Positions 35,263-48,563 of a DNA stretch of 64,000 nt are shown piece after piece; position 1 is the first letter of the stretch, and each line of letters opens with the position of its first letter. The notes below the pieces were generated by a model. It was not told the origin of the DNA. It worked only from the letters and a program-made list of their open reading frames with translations, and did not search any database. The position numbers and the translations under genes were made by a program. The stretch comes from Leucaena leucocephala (lineage: Eukaryota > Streptophyta > Magnoliopsida > Fabales > Fabaceae), in NCBI GenBank assembly GCA_037074615.1, contig CM073538.1, positions 20,857,068 to 20,921,067 of the forward strand, read 5' to 3'.

Positions 35263-37857
35263 AGTATTATATTAAATAAAAGAAGTGGGTGATTCCTCTT
35301 TCACTTAGTTATTTTTTTTTCATGGTATTAAATATACCCTATTTGTTCATACTTTGGGTGGAATAATGGATTAAATTATTTTAATTTTTGTTGATACAGC
35401 TAATATCACGTTAATTAACAAGAAAATGTGAACTAAAGCAACATCAATAATTCTTAATAAAGCCTTAATTACTACTATTTTCAACTGTATAACTATCAAT
35501 GAATATCATCAAATGATAAAATTTGAAATCTATAAGGGGACGCATTGTTTTTAATTTTTAAGTTATTGCGAGCGTCTTTTTTATATATATATAAAATAAG
35601 GTAAAATAATATTAATAAAATAAAAATATTATAAAATACAAGTTATAATAGAAAGAAAAATTAATTAACATTTTAGAGCATTACAAAGTCATTGCAATTG
35701 TCGCTTGAATTCATGCATTATTTTTTTATTCCTTTCACACACATTTCGAGCTGCCCATAACATTTTTCTATCTACACAGCAAATAAGCATGGAAATGAAT
35801 GAAATTCAATTCAGCGTCATATACCATAGTTTAGATAGAAAGAAAATTAAAGAGTGAAAAATACTATAAAAAATCTCTCAATAATAATAATTTTTTAGTT
35901 TAAAAAGTTTTCTTTATAATATTTTCTTTCATTCTTTCCCTCCATTCAAACCAAACTGTAATGTTGATATATATGCGCGCGCGTGTGTTTAATAAAAAAT
36001 AACAAAAAAAAAAGATTATGAAATGACGTGTTTGACCTTAATCATTAAAAAAATTTATTTCATGGCATACCACATCGTCAATGACAAAATTAACCATTCA
36101 CATACAATTTGAGATCGGAACCCCCTTTCCTTTTCATGACCATCCTCCTAAGTCCTATGAATCATGATTGTACAAAAAGCTGCAATCGATTTTACCTTGA
36201 ATTACACAAAAAAGGCCAACCAGACAGACACTATAATGGTTTTTTTTTATACAATAATTTTTTTTTAAAAAAATTAAGCCTATCTATTATTTAAAAATAA
36301 GATAAAATGTCTATTAGTATTAAATATAAATTTGTGTGTGCGTGTGTTACTCATCACACTTTGATGGAGATGACTTCAAGCTGTATGCGGATAAATAATC
36401 TGTACAATTAATCATGTGGAAGTTATCCTTATTAGTGTAAAAGTTTACAGTGGTTTATTGTAAAATTTCCAAATTTATTAAGGTTATCTGTATATGGTTC
36501 AAAATTTATCAAGGTTAAATATAATTTAGCTTTCTTTTTTTCACTAAAATTTAATATGTGTGATTATTAAGGGTATTATAGGAAAATTAATACATATTTA
36601 TTACGAATATTTTTTTTAACTAATTTATTTAATCTATTTAAATTATTTATTTAACTATTATATTAAATAATACAATAAGTAATATTTATTATTTATATTA
36701 TATATATTCTATTAACAAAGTAATTCTCATGTTAATTGTGATTTCTTAAATATTGTAATTCTGGGTATATGTTGTGTATATATATTATAGACACACACAT
36801 ATTAAACTTGCAAAAAATTAATCTGGCACGAAATCGTGAAAGATGGGATTTTTATACGATTTTGTCAGGTTTTTATTAATTTTGTAATATTAGCGAGTTA
36901 TGGATGAGTTCTCAGGTTACAAGGCACCTGCACCTCCATTAATATTATCATGCAAGAGAGGATGGGAGAAAGCAAAATGTCAGAAGGCAAATTCACGAAA
37001 TCAATGTTTGCATATAACTTGCAAGTAAAGTCTTGAAAACATTCAATCGCCACTCATTTCATTTCATCATTTGAAAAATTTAAAATTATTCCATATATTG
37101 CTGAACTGTGTATTCTGATTATTAAAACCATTAATTAACAATTTTTTATTTATAGAGTTTGAATTTACAAGCTTATTTAAAAAGTATTGAGTGCATTTTG
37201 TTTGACTTAATTAATCGCCATTATATATTTAATCTATTTTTATTTTTATTATAAAATATATAGAGTAAATAAAGTAGACGATATTAATATTAAGTAGAAT
37301 AAATTGTCTATAACTTTTACGTATAAATCTAACACTAATAAATTAGATTACCTTTTTAAACACTGTAACTAAAATTATAATAAAATAATATTTTTTAAAA
37401 AATAAATATATTTTAAATAATTATATATATTATATTTTTATAAAATAAACTGACTAACAATAGGTTAGTAAATACATACATGGTCTAAAAGAGGCTGCAT
37501 TTTTTGGCCGTATGAAGGGAAAACTTGTTGGCTTTTGTCCCTTGTTTAGACGCAAAGGAAAGTTAATTGCAAAACGTCTCCATATACTTTCAAGGATATC
37601 AATAGATCAAGAAATTATTATTATTGTTATTATTATTGTTATTGTTATTTATCATCGTCGTCAATGTCAAAAACGGGCAAGAGACAATATTAATAAATGG
37701 ATATTAGTTACTCTTGGACATTTTAAAAGGTCAGCCCACGTATTTTGAATGAATTTTGTGTTGAGCACAACATGGTATGATTTAAGGGGGTATCATACGC
37801 CGCATTTTAATTACATTCAACCTTAACCCTAACCTTGTGCATTATTTTAAATAAAGG
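35263..37857. other. AT-rich intergenic DNA
   Basis: Simple repeats, including a GCGCGCG run near 35977 and an (ATT)n/(GTT)n stretch at about 37612-37650. No coding exon supported. Confidence 0.6.
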
Positions 37858-38286
37858 ACACGTTTAGATAATATTTTAAAAGATGACCTATAAAAAAATA
37901 ATTTTTAGGCAACTTTTAGAAAAGAGATTATAAAAAAAATAGTTTTAAATAAATGAGTATTTAGATAGTTATTTTCAGAAATACTTTTATTATTAATAAA
38001 TTATGAAAAATTATATGAATATTAAATGATAAGAGATGAGAGGAGAGAGTGTGCAAGAAAAGAAAGGAGAGAGTGTGTAAGCAAAAGTAAGAGATATAGT
38101 GTAAGAAAAAGTAAGGGTAATATAGTAATTGGTTCGTTCATAAGCTCTTTTGCTGTTATATAAACTACTATGACTAGCATATATTAAACTTTAGTTTTAA
38201 ACCATGGTTTAGTCCAAAAGCCTGTTTGAACAAATATAACTGTTTGTTTTAAAATTTCTTAAAATTTAAGTTTTACCCAAACTTAA
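37858..38286 (+). mobile_element. MITE-like repeat, purine-core family, copy 4
   Basis: ACACGTTTAGATAATATTTT at the left and AAGTTTTACCCAAAC at the right. It shares the ordered internal phrases of 19912-20386, including TAGTTTTAAATAAATGAG and AATATAGTAATTGGTT. Confidence 0.65.
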
Positions 38287-38973
38287 ATTTAAAACCTAAG
38301 TTTTATGTGTTTCTCAAAATACACAAGTTCTTTATTATTTGAAAGCGGTTATATATATTAGCCTGCTACTACTCCTCCATATTTTCCTCTCATCTCTTTC
38401 AAATGTGCACTTTTGTAATTATATATTATTCAGTAATAACCATAAAAATTAACAATTAATTTTAATTTTAAAGATAAAATTTTAATTCATTTTATCTCTT
38501 ATATTTATATTTTTAAACTATTCTTACTAATTAATACTCTTTCTATAATAGTAGTAATTAAATTTAAATAGTTGCCAATTTTAGAGAATTAAATTATTTG
38601 TTAAAATTAATTAATTATGGCCTGTATTTTGCAACCGATGCTTGGCTCTATCCGATAAAAACCTTAACTATTTCAGGCTGGGTATACCCAAATAGTGATA
38701 TTCTGTTCATATTATAGGAAAAAAATCTATAATCATAAATTTATAAAATAATATCATATTTATGTCTTAAAGATTTAAAAAATATCAATAATCAAGTTAA
38801 AACAAATCGACAATAAGATAATAATTAAAGTTTTAAAATCTATTGCAATTAAAATGATCTTCAATCATCAGTAGTCATCATATTATCTCTTCCAAGCGTA
38901 GCATCTATAGGAAAAAATAAAAGAAAAACTGTTACATATTATGAAGTAAAATATATAATGGAATTTATGAGTT

Positions 38974-41245
38974 TTAAAATAAAAAATTACCTGCAAGCTG
39001 AATGATATTTTCCGTTTCATCAAAATTATCGAACTCCCAAAGCTTGTCAGCTAAATCATTGATAAATTGGCTAGTTTGTAGCCAATTTTGGCAATAAATC
39101 AATGCTTCTGTCATTTTATAAGACAAAGAGCTCCTATAATGATCAACTATATATCCACCAATGCTAAAGGCGGACTCATAAGCAACTGTAAAAACCGGAA
39201 TAGTCAATACATTTCTTGCCATATGGGAAATAATTTTATATTTTTGAGAATTAGCTTTCCACCATAATAGTATGTTAAACTTAGATGCAGAAGGGATTTC
39301 ATCTCTTGAGCCAGTTACAATATATCTATCTAACTCAGTATCACCACCACCATCATCATCAAAAGAAGACAATGAAGTTGCACCTGTTGAAACAGTCCCT
39401 AATTCAATAGAAACTCTTGTAGAGTACTCATCAAACAACTGATACAAATAATCTTTTACCCCTCTCCTTCATAAGTAAACATAATTCGGGGTCAATGTAA
39501 AGGACGTCAAATATATGATTGACATAGCTTAGTTTATAACGAGGATCTAAAATTACAACCACAAATAATAACGGATTCATATCATCTGCTTGACCCCAAT
39601 ACTTGTCATATTTTTCCTGCATACTGATGCTCATGTCTCCCAAAAAATTATTAGCTCTGTTCATAATATTCTTTTACAACATTTTATGAACACGTGCAAT
39701 CTGGTGAAAACATTCATTTGAAGTTATAGAAAGGGAGCTTAAAGATTTCAATGTAATGTCATAAAATACCTTCAAGAATTTGATGAAGATCTTAGCATTA
39801 TTCTAAGCATCACTAATAAGACTAGATAAGTCATCTTGGCCATGCCTAACACCATGCCTAGATCTTGAAGTGCTGGAGTTGAAGTGGGAAATATAGTCAT
39901 TATCTTCATCACGCATCCGCTCAAATACATCGCAGCTTCCAACATCAAGTATGATGAGTTCAATCGAGTATTTACATCAAGGTAAACAAGGCTTTATTTT
40001 CTATTTTTTTAGCTTCAACCCAAGTTTTGAATTTCAAGAAGCGTGAAGGAGAAGAACGAACATATCTAACAGCACTTCGAATGGCTTTAAAGCTATCCTT
40101 CATCTTTTTGATCCCTTCATTAACCACCAAATTAAGGACATGGGTACAACACCTTAATTGTATATAATCCCTATACAAAGTAACCCCTTCCAACTCCTTA
40201 AATGCCTCTTCATATATACCAAAGACGTGTCATTAGCTGAGGCATTATCTATAGTTATGGTGAATATTTTCAATCCCCTATTGCAACAAGCATTGCTCAA
40301 TGGTTTTCTCTATAGTATCACTTCTATGATTTTCAATCATAACAAAATTCAAGATCCTTTTGTGAAACTTTCAATCCCCATCAATAAAATGTGCTATCAA
40401 ACACATATAATTGAAATTTTGGCACGATGTCCAGCAGTCTATGGTAAGGCAAACACGCTTAGTACTTTGCTGTAAGAACTTCCTCAATAATTTAACTTCT
40501 CCACGATATAACTGTCACACATCCCTTCCAATTGTTGTTCTTGAAGGGATTGGAAAGCGGAGCTCAAACTCATTCAGTAATTTCTTAAATGCAAGCTTCT
40601 TAACAATTCTGAATGGTTGCTCATCCGATATAATAAATTCAACTAAAGCTCTTCTATATCTATTCTCATCATATAGATATGCCATCGCCGATCTTCCTTG
40701 ACTACTCGACCCCCTAGACAAGAGACTTAACATAGATTGCCTTCTATATGTAGATTACTTTGTATCTGTAGTGGCCTTGTTTGGGTTCTCTTTACACTTT
40801 GGGATATGTCTCAACAAAGAATGTGTCCCATGGTGATTTAGATTAGCCTTATAAGTCGTATGGCAATGCTTGCAAGCTGCTAAGTGTTCTCTATTAGTTT
40901 CTTCTAATGGCAATTTAACAAAGTGATCACACACCTCTGATGTGTGCTTGGATTCTTTTTCCTTTCTCTTTGTACCCCTACCTTCTACATTTGTTTCTTG
41001 TGCGACAAATTCTGTTTGTGTTTGGTTGGTGGGAGTGGGAGTAGGAAAAGTAGGAGGTGGGGATAGGTGAGAAGAGATTGAGAGGTAGGTGGAGGAGGCA
41101 TAAGAGTATGGTCAGGGGTAAGAGTTGCACTAAGTTCATTATGGACAGGACTAGGGGTTGTTGATATATTAGAAGTTTTAAAAGTGGTTGAAATTGAAGT
41201 ATCTTCAAGAGAGGATGATGATACTTTAGAAGTTTGATCATCCAT
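38974..41245 (-). pseudogene. hAT transposase, BED zinc finger, RICESLEEPER-like, disrupted
   Basis: The minus strand carries, in order, fragments of a hAT superfamily transposase. These are an N-terminal part starting MDDQTSKVSSSS (ATG at 41245), a BED finger with CKHCHTTYK and GTHSLLRHIPKC near 40800-40960, the catalytic-region phrases RVCLTIDCWTS and CCTHVLNLVVNEGIKKM, PLLFVVVILDPRYKLSYV, and the C-terminal dimerisation domain with LLWWKANSQKY and PVFTVAYESAFSIGG (39100-39280). Several in-frame stops and shifts separate them, so it cannot encode an intact enzyme. Plant hAT transposases are about 650-750 aa, and the remains cover most of that. This could also be a domesticated relative, but the number of breaks argues against function. 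Confidence 0.85.
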
Positions 41246-42612
41246 TTCAACAAAGTATCTTCAACCTGAAATAAATCTTACATATAACAAAGTAAACAAA
41301 ATATGTGTTGATCAATTAATTATGAACACTAAGTACATACAACATAATTAGATTCAAGAAATGCACGTATAAATACTTACAAATAACTACAAGGCATATA
41401 TATATACATACACTCAAATTCTGCTCTCTCACAGAAGTTACGGCTTAACTTACTATGTATCAAAATAATGATGCCAAATTGGAGGTTGAAGCATACTTGA
41501 AGAGCGAATTTCAGATTTGTGATTCCTTTGCCTCTCTTCAACAATTAAAACAGATGATGTCAAAGACATTAAGTATGAGGAGAAAAAAGCAATTTTTAGC
41601 AAGGTACAACGAACTAAATAACAAATTTGAGGATAATGCGCAAGAGCAGCAAGTAAAAAGATAAGTGTCAAGTTGAAAAGAATCTTTGGCATTTGGTGTT
41701 TCTATGCATTAATATTTCTAACAGTATTGTTTACATAGTTTATTATAAAAATCCTATTGATCATCAACTTGCTACTCCTCTTTCATAATTTGACGATTTT
41801 CTGATATAAATGACTTCATATCAATACAATTATATAAAAGGATTATTGGCTATCTATTAAAGGAAAAAATGCTTGCATACATTAACAATTGACTAAAATA
41901 TACAATACTGTTATATTTATGTCCTTGACTACATGGAGAAAATATATTCACATGATTTCGAGCTTCTTCAAATTTCAGATGCACTATTACATTGACCTAT
42001 AAATGTTTGTGATGACTCAATTCGGAATTCCATGAATTATAAAATACTAACACAATGATTCAAGTATCTTAGCATGTGAGGTACAAGTCCTTTTTAAGAG
42101 AATCAATTGACAAGCTGCTTGAGGTAATAAGCAAATACCATGATCTTAATCTAGGGAAGTTTCAGCACTTACATTAGATGAACTCTGAAAGTTAATATCA
42201 GGATAGGCATGAAAAGACACACTGTTAACCTAGATAGTTATCTATAAGAACAAAACAGACATATTTTTTTTTAAAATTCGCACTAAAGATTATTCAATTA
42301 TGATTATGCATAAATCTATTTCTAGCTTTAGTCTTTAATGATCATTACCAGCTACAGAAGCAAACGGCCAAATGAGAAGCAGTTGCTGGAGAACGCTGAG
42401 AGAAACAAAGCACCAACAACAAATAGTGAAAAAGAGAACCTGAACGCTGGTATAAAGATTGGACAATGCTGTCGCTGGAAACTCGCAAGTCGGAGAGGCT
42501 GAAGGTGGGGGAAATGGTTGATGGGTGTGGGCGACGACTTACAGGACTCATGGCGTAGGCGACGACTGGTGTAAGCGATGACAATAAGACTAATACACAG
42601 ATTGACGCTCGA

Positions 42613-42883
42613 CTGGTGTAGGCGACGACTCACAGGACTCCTAGGATGGCGACGCTCTGAAATCTGAATGAAGATGGACTCGGCGCCACTCGTAGTCTCG
42701 TACTCTCTCAGTTGCAGAATGCAGATTCACACGACATAGGCAGCGACGGGTGTAGGCGGTGACTCGCATGACTCACAAGGATGGCGATGCTCTGAAATCT
42801 GAATGAAGATGGATCACTCGATCCACTCGTAGACGGCCAGACACAGTCTCGCTCTCGTTCTCTCTCAGTTACAGAATGCTCAC
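42613..42883 (+). repeat. Imperfect tandem repeat, period about 136 bp, in the hAT 5' region
   Basis: GGTGTAGGCGACGACTCACA...GCTCTGAAATCTGAATGAAG at 42615 recurs from about 42749, and a partial third unit with GGCGTAGGCGACGACT precedes it near 42550. The repeats lie upstream of the transposase remnant and could be subterminal binding repeats. Confidence 0.65.
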
Positions 42884-43185
42884 ACTGAGTTTACACTTAG
42901 GTTTTAGGGTTGCTTACAAAAAATATAAATATAATATATATAGGGTTAAGTCAAATGGATAGGGCAACATACCTCGCCCGAGGCTCTGCCCTGTTCAAAA
43001 TTACCCAATTATATTTTAGACTATTTTTTTAAGATCGGATAAAACTATTTTTCTCTAGACTCATGTGATATAGTAGATAATGGATATTTTACATACCCCT
43101 AATTTCAACTAAGGTTTATCTTCATAAAATATTGATAGGATATTTATTTTGGCCATATAAAATATTGATATGATTCCAACTGCGC

Positions 43186-43203
43186 CAATCAAATGTCCAC
43201 GTG
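43186..43203. promoter_or_regulatory. CCAAT and G-box upstream of CBSCBSPB
   Basis: CCAAT at about 43186 and CACGTG at 43198-43203, about 400 bases upstream of the CBSCBSPB start codon. G-boxes bind bZIP and bHLH factors. Function is inferred from position. Confidence 0.35.
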
Positions 43204-43597
43204 AAACGAAAAGCACGGGCCGCTACCTATTGCTGAGGTTGAGGGGACGAAGCATCCACCTGGCGTCACTTGGGCGGGCTTATAATTGCCTCCAAAACAG
43301 TCTTTTCTTATTATTTTAAACGTGGGTTTCTTTTCTTTTATTCAAGCATCTGATAAAAATAATAAATAAATAAATCGTTTGAACCTTTCCGGAGTGGGAA
43401 AAAAAATATCTCAAAAAAATATAATCAAATTTAATTCTTCCTCTTGACGGTGACGGAAGAAGGGAGAGGGTTGAACTGTTGAAGCCACAGCTTCATCCAC
43501 AGCCACAGCTGGTGGTGGAGAGGAAAGAACCCCAATCTCTCTTCCTCACTCCGTCTCGCTGATCAGAACTAGAGCAGAAGATTCAATCTGTTGGAAG

Positions 43598-46500
43598 ATG
43601 AGTAGTCAAGTTCCTACCCCTAGTTCCAGAAGGAGCAGTTCGAGCCTGAAGCGCCCACCAACTACGGCTTCCAGGAAGTCTGCGCCGCTTGAAAATGGAA
43701 GCAATGTAAATGGCACTGCCACCAAACCTTCTTCTCCGCCTCCACAACCGTAGGTTTCTTTGCTTCTATTATCAATTCTTGATTAATGTTCTCGTTCTGT
43801 TACCATCTTTATATTTCTTCACTACGGTTGATGGATATGTTGATGCTCGGGCCGGTCTTTTTTGGAACAATATTCTCTTATTGATTACGTAGAACCGATG
43901 AATTTCTCTATTAACTGATTTAATTCAAGAGTGATGCCACTGCCCTGCGCTGGGTAGCTCGCAGAAGGGATTGTTTTCATATACTGCTGATAAGTCTATT
44001 GCTGTATTGGTTTTCTTGTGTAATTTGGGTTTATTGATTGAATTTCTTAGGGCTGTTGGGGGAGAAAGGACTGTGAAGAAACTTCGGTTGTCAAAAGCAC
44101 TCACAATTCCTGAAGGGACTACAGTGTCTGAAGCATGTAGAAGAATGGCAGCTCGCCGAGTTGATTCTGTTTTGTTAACTGATTCTAATGCTTTGCTTTC
44201 AGGAATTATTACTGATAAGGTTTGGTGGACCTACTGATGTCTGCCTCCTACTCTGTCCATTGACATTAGTGCTCGTAAATATTTTCTTTATGAAATGTTT
44301 GAAGTATGTGTATCTTTTGGTCAGGACATTGCTGCTAGAGTCATTGCTGAGGGTTTACGGCCAGAGCAGACAGTAGTGTCAAAGATAATGACGCGGAATC
44401 CTATATTCGTTACTTCAGATTCACTTGCTCTTGAAGCCCTTCAGAAGATGGTTCAGGGTTAGCTTCGTTTTACTGTTACCTTTATTATTATGTTCATGGT
44501 TAATTGCATGAAAAGTGTGCATAAATAAACGGCTTGTGACAGTAGTGATGATAATTAGAGACAGCCTTTGCTGGCAAATTCCTAGGTCTGTCGTGGCCCA
44601 AGTTTTGGCAGTAAAGTATCTTTAATTGTTTCTCACATTAGGTGTTGGCATTGCAATAAGAAGTTTACTTAACAAAGACTTTGTGTCTTTTTTAGATAAC
44701 TAACGAAGAAGACAGCTCTCATTGCAATAAGACGGCAATTTTTTTAGGTTGCTCACCTTTGTTCATATTGAAATAGAATAGTATTTACTGTGCAAAAGAG
44801 ACTATTTTCAGTGGGGAAAAGCTTTTGATGTCACTTCTTGTAGAAGGCACTTCTTGAGTTTTCCTATTTCAAATTACGTGTCTGGAGAAAAGCATTCTGG
44901 TAGCTAAATTAGTGGAAAATATTAGAATCCCCTGACATCTCAACATCAAGATATTTGTTTTCATGGCAACACATCACTGAGCCCTGATTCTGTTAACGTC
45001 ATTGGACCACTGATGAGTTGATCTGGATCCACTGATCTATATATAGATATTGATAATAATAATAATAATTACACTGGTAAACATGTTGAGGCCTTAGAAG
45101 GGGGTGACAACTTTGTCATTTTGTTTTTCATTACTCTTACTATTAGACTGCATAAATGAATGGGCCCAAGATGATGTCCATTGACGTTATGGTATTTATT
45201 TTGCTCATGGTACAATATAATATTCATTGACAATGTCACCGTGCACTTGGGGCTTATTTCTTTCTACAAAAGGATTCCTTCTTTTTACTCTACTATTTCT
45301 TTTTCTTTAATCATTTTTTGTTGAAAGAATTGAGCCAATGTTTATGTCTTATTGATTCTCTTTATGTTTACATGTTAAGTCAATGAAGCTATGAATGATA
45401 AAGTAATTCTTTAATTGAGATATAATTAACTTTTCCCCCTCAACTGATAGGTAGATTCAGGCACCTACCTGTTGTGGAAAATGGTGAAGTCATTGCCTTG
45501 CTGGATATTACCAAATGTCTATATGATGCCATATCTAGGATGGAGAAGGCTGCTGAGCAGGGGAGTGCCATAGCTGCTGCAGTTGAAGGGGTGGAAAGGC
45601 AGAGAGGAGGCGGTTTATCTGGTTGGTTAATGAATGTCCTTATTTACGTATTTGTGATTGTCTTTGTTTATACTTTATGTTGTAATGATGCTAATGTTCT
45701 GTTTTGATTTTGATCTTAATCAGCTTCAAATGCTTTCATAGAAACATTGAGGGAGCGCATGTTCAAGCCTTCACTGTCAACTATTATTGGTGACAATACA
45801 AAGTAATTTCCACATCATATTTATGCTTTCTTGTAGGTTTTGCCAATTTATGCCTCACCAAGTTTTGTAGCTTTATGTATTTCCAGGGTTGCTATTTCGT
45901 CAGCATCAGATCCTGTCTATGTAGCTGCTAAAAAGATGCGGGATTTGCGTGTTAATTCAACTGTTATTGTTGCAGGAAACAAGATTCAGGGGATACTAAC
46001 GTAACAATCATAAACATTTTCCCAAGTTCTTAATTTTGAATAGCATTCCTGACTGCATGTTTTTTAGGCTAGAAATCTCCTTGTAAGATATGTGATTGTG
46101 AACTAGAGTTTGGTCTTTTTGTATAATTTATTTTTATGTAAATCCTTTGTGCAGTTCAAAGGATATCCTTATGCGGGTTGTGGCTCAAAATCTATCTCCT
46201 GAGTTGACTCTAGTGGAAAAGGTTGTTCTCATTTTATCTTTTGATGAAGTTACTTTAGGTGAAAAAAGGTTTATTCTGAGATAATTTCTTTTTTATTGGC
46301 TCTGATTTTCACACTTGATTTCTTCTGTCTTCTACCTTTCCTCTTCCTTACTCTATATCTCTCTTTTCTCATCAGGTAATGACTCCTAACCCAGAATGTG
46401 CATCATCAGAGACAACAATTCTTGACGCACTGCATATGATGCATGATGGGAAGTTCTTGCATCTTCCTGTGGTGGGCAGAGGTGAGCTTTGCTTTATTCA

Positions 46501-48563
46501 TATCATAGGCTGTTTTTTTATGTTTTAGGTATTAATTATCATTTGTGATGTCATTTGTTGTGCAGATGGATATGTTGCTGCTTGTGTGGATGTTTTGCAG
46601 ATAACTCATGCTGCAATTTCCATGGTAACTTTTGCTTAAAGTATCTGTAAATATAACAAATAGAATACGGGAAATGCATTTATTTTACAGTCTATATAAA
46701 TATAGTATCTGGCATGAGTTGCTTGAGAGTTGTATGCCTGCCTCCTATTGATGGCTGTGTATTGCCGAAGGAGGACTTCTCATCATCTGGCGTCAATGCA
46801 CCTTTCAAAGTTTTTTTAGGAACACTTTTAACGGGCATTCTTACAGTATCTTATATTACTGTCCAGCTGGAGATTATCTAGTTTTTGACTCGGTTCTATT
46901 TCATTTTTTTTTTCTTAAATTGTAAATGTCTAATACTATTTTCTATATGCTGTCATAGTTTTCACGATTTAATTGGAGTGTTTCCCCCAAAGGTTATCAA
47001 ATTTTGAAGCAAATGTTTCCCCCAAAGGTTATCAAATTTTGAAGCAAACTCCCCTTTTAATTTTATTTATAGCAGCACTTATATCTCCATCTCTATTTGA
47101 AGACTCACCGCTCGTATTTAATCATGATTTAAGTTTTGGCTTCTTGAACTGTCAAAACATTTTTTGTGGTCTTCTTTAGATCTGTCGGACTAATGACCCC
47201 TATGTACCTAAACCTTGCATTCCACTTTCTACGTCATTGTCGTAATGGTTTTGTTACCACAATGAATTGAGACGCACATCATCCCTTCCTATATATAGCA
47301 GCACTGAAGTATATATTAATATTGCGTATTGAGAGCCACAAGTAGATATTTGATGTATTCTGTTGCAATTAGGTGTAGGCCCTGTGCATTGCACATAGTC
47401 GTAGAAATGAGTTGTATCATGTTGCCAACTATAGATTTTATGTTTAATATTGAATATTGATGTTTGGCTCAATTATACATGTGATGTTATCTTATTACTA
47501 TTCTGTGTGCTTTATAGGCTGAAAGTAGCTCTGGAGCTGTTAATGATGTGGCAAACACAATAATGCAAACATTTTGGGACTCTGCACTTGCTTTAGACCC
47601 ACCGGATGATTATGACACTCAGAGGTACCCTATGGTACCATACATGCTGTTCTAATATAAGATATTTGTTCTTTAAAGCAACATGTGATTTGCGTTTGAA
47701 TGCAGTGATGTCTCTGGGTTCATGGCTTCAGAAGCTGCAGAGACTGCAAAGTCAACATATGCATCTGTTGGCTTTGGGAATTCCTTTGTCTTTAAATTTG
47801 AGGATCCTAAGGGCCGTGTACATCGATTGAGCTGTGGTGAGTGACTATTTTGCTTGAAGAAAGCATAGCAAGAACTTGGGGACTAAGCAATTCTGTCTTC
47901 TTTAATGGATATTTACTTGTGCATTGATATCTGGATCTTGTTCATGTAATTCTGTAACTTCCTCCCCTCCCCTTTGATCCTTGTAGGAAACTCCTTCCCA
48001 GATTATCTAATGGGCTCTGTGTTGTGTTCTTAATCTGTTTTTTCAGGGGCTGAACATCTAGAGGAGCTCGTGTCTGTTATCATGCAAAGAATGGGTAATG
48101 TTAACGATGGAGAACGTCCTTCGATTATGGTGTGTGATGAAAATTTAATTCCCTCTTCCTTTTTATCTGTGTATAAGCATTGGTTATAGTATTGACTCTT
48201 GTTTTTGTTGTCTAGTATGAGGATGATGAAGGCGATAAAATTCTTCTTGAAACTGATCTTGATTTTGTTGCTGCTGTTAACTATGCTAGATCAATTGGAG
48301 TGAAGGTAAAGACTTGTCTGCTTTTATTAGCTCTTTCATTTTGGGGATTAGCCTTCTATGAGTTGATTATTCAGGTAATCTTGTAACAGGCTCTAAGGTT
48401 GCATTTGGAGTTTGCCAATTCAAACAAATCAAAGGCACAGGAATCCATGTCTGGTACAGTACAGAAGAGCATTGTATTGTCTATAAGCTCGGGTATTCTT
48501 GCGGGTGCTGTTGTTCTAACAGGCATTGGCGTGTTGGTCTACTTGAAGCGCTCCAAGCAATGA
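43598..48563 (+). CDS. CBSCBSPB: CBS and PB1 domain-containing protein (CBSCBSPB)
   Basis: Plant protein with two CBS pairs (adenosyl-ligand sensing modules), a PB1 protein-interaction domain and a C-terminal membrane anchor; no biochemical role is firmly known. Exons: 43598-43749, 44051-44219, 44325-44457, 45451-45621, 45724-45802, 45887-46000, 46155-46221, 46376-46481, 46566-46624, 47518-47624, 47706-47836, 48047-48129, 48216-48305, 48390-48563, in frame, 544 aa, a normal family length. A Ser/Pro-rich N-terminus of about 55 residues is followed by CBS1 (LRLSKALTIPEGTTVSEA, about 62-118), CBS2 (about 125-185), CBS3 (VAISSASDPVYVAAKKM, about 220-285), CBS4 (VMTPNPECASSETT, about 296-350), PB1 (about 410-495) and a membrane helix, VLSISSGILAGAVVLTGIGV, near 516-536, ending YLKRSKQ. 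Likely tail-anchored. Confidence 0.93.
46980..47049 (+). repeat. Tandem duplication of 35 bp
   Basis: Two adjacent 35-base units (46980-47014, 47015-47049) beginning GTTTCCCCCAAAGGTTATCA, differing only in the last base, in a CBSCBSPB intron. Confidence 0.95.

Larger units (their letters stand above)
38618..42998 (-). mobile_element. Degraded hAT transposon
   Basis: Contains a broken hAT transposase (38974-41245) and a GC-richer 5' section with tandem repeats (42541-42883). The two ends share CTATCC next to ATGCTTGGC (left) and ATGTTGCC (right, reverse complement), which may be what remains of imperfect terminal repeats. I could not find a clean 8-bp target duplication, so the limits are approximate. 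Confidence 0.6.

Noticed and set aside
37612..37650. (ATT)n/(GTT)n stretch as a possible coding repeat
   Set aside because: The 78-codon frame through it (37512-37748) has Ile/Val runs from simple sequence and no other support.
41455..41664. Plus-strand open frame of 69 codons inside the hAT region
   Set aside because: It looks protein-like (EVEAYLKSEFQICDSF) but has no recognisable domain, promoter or splice context and lies inside a decayed transposon.
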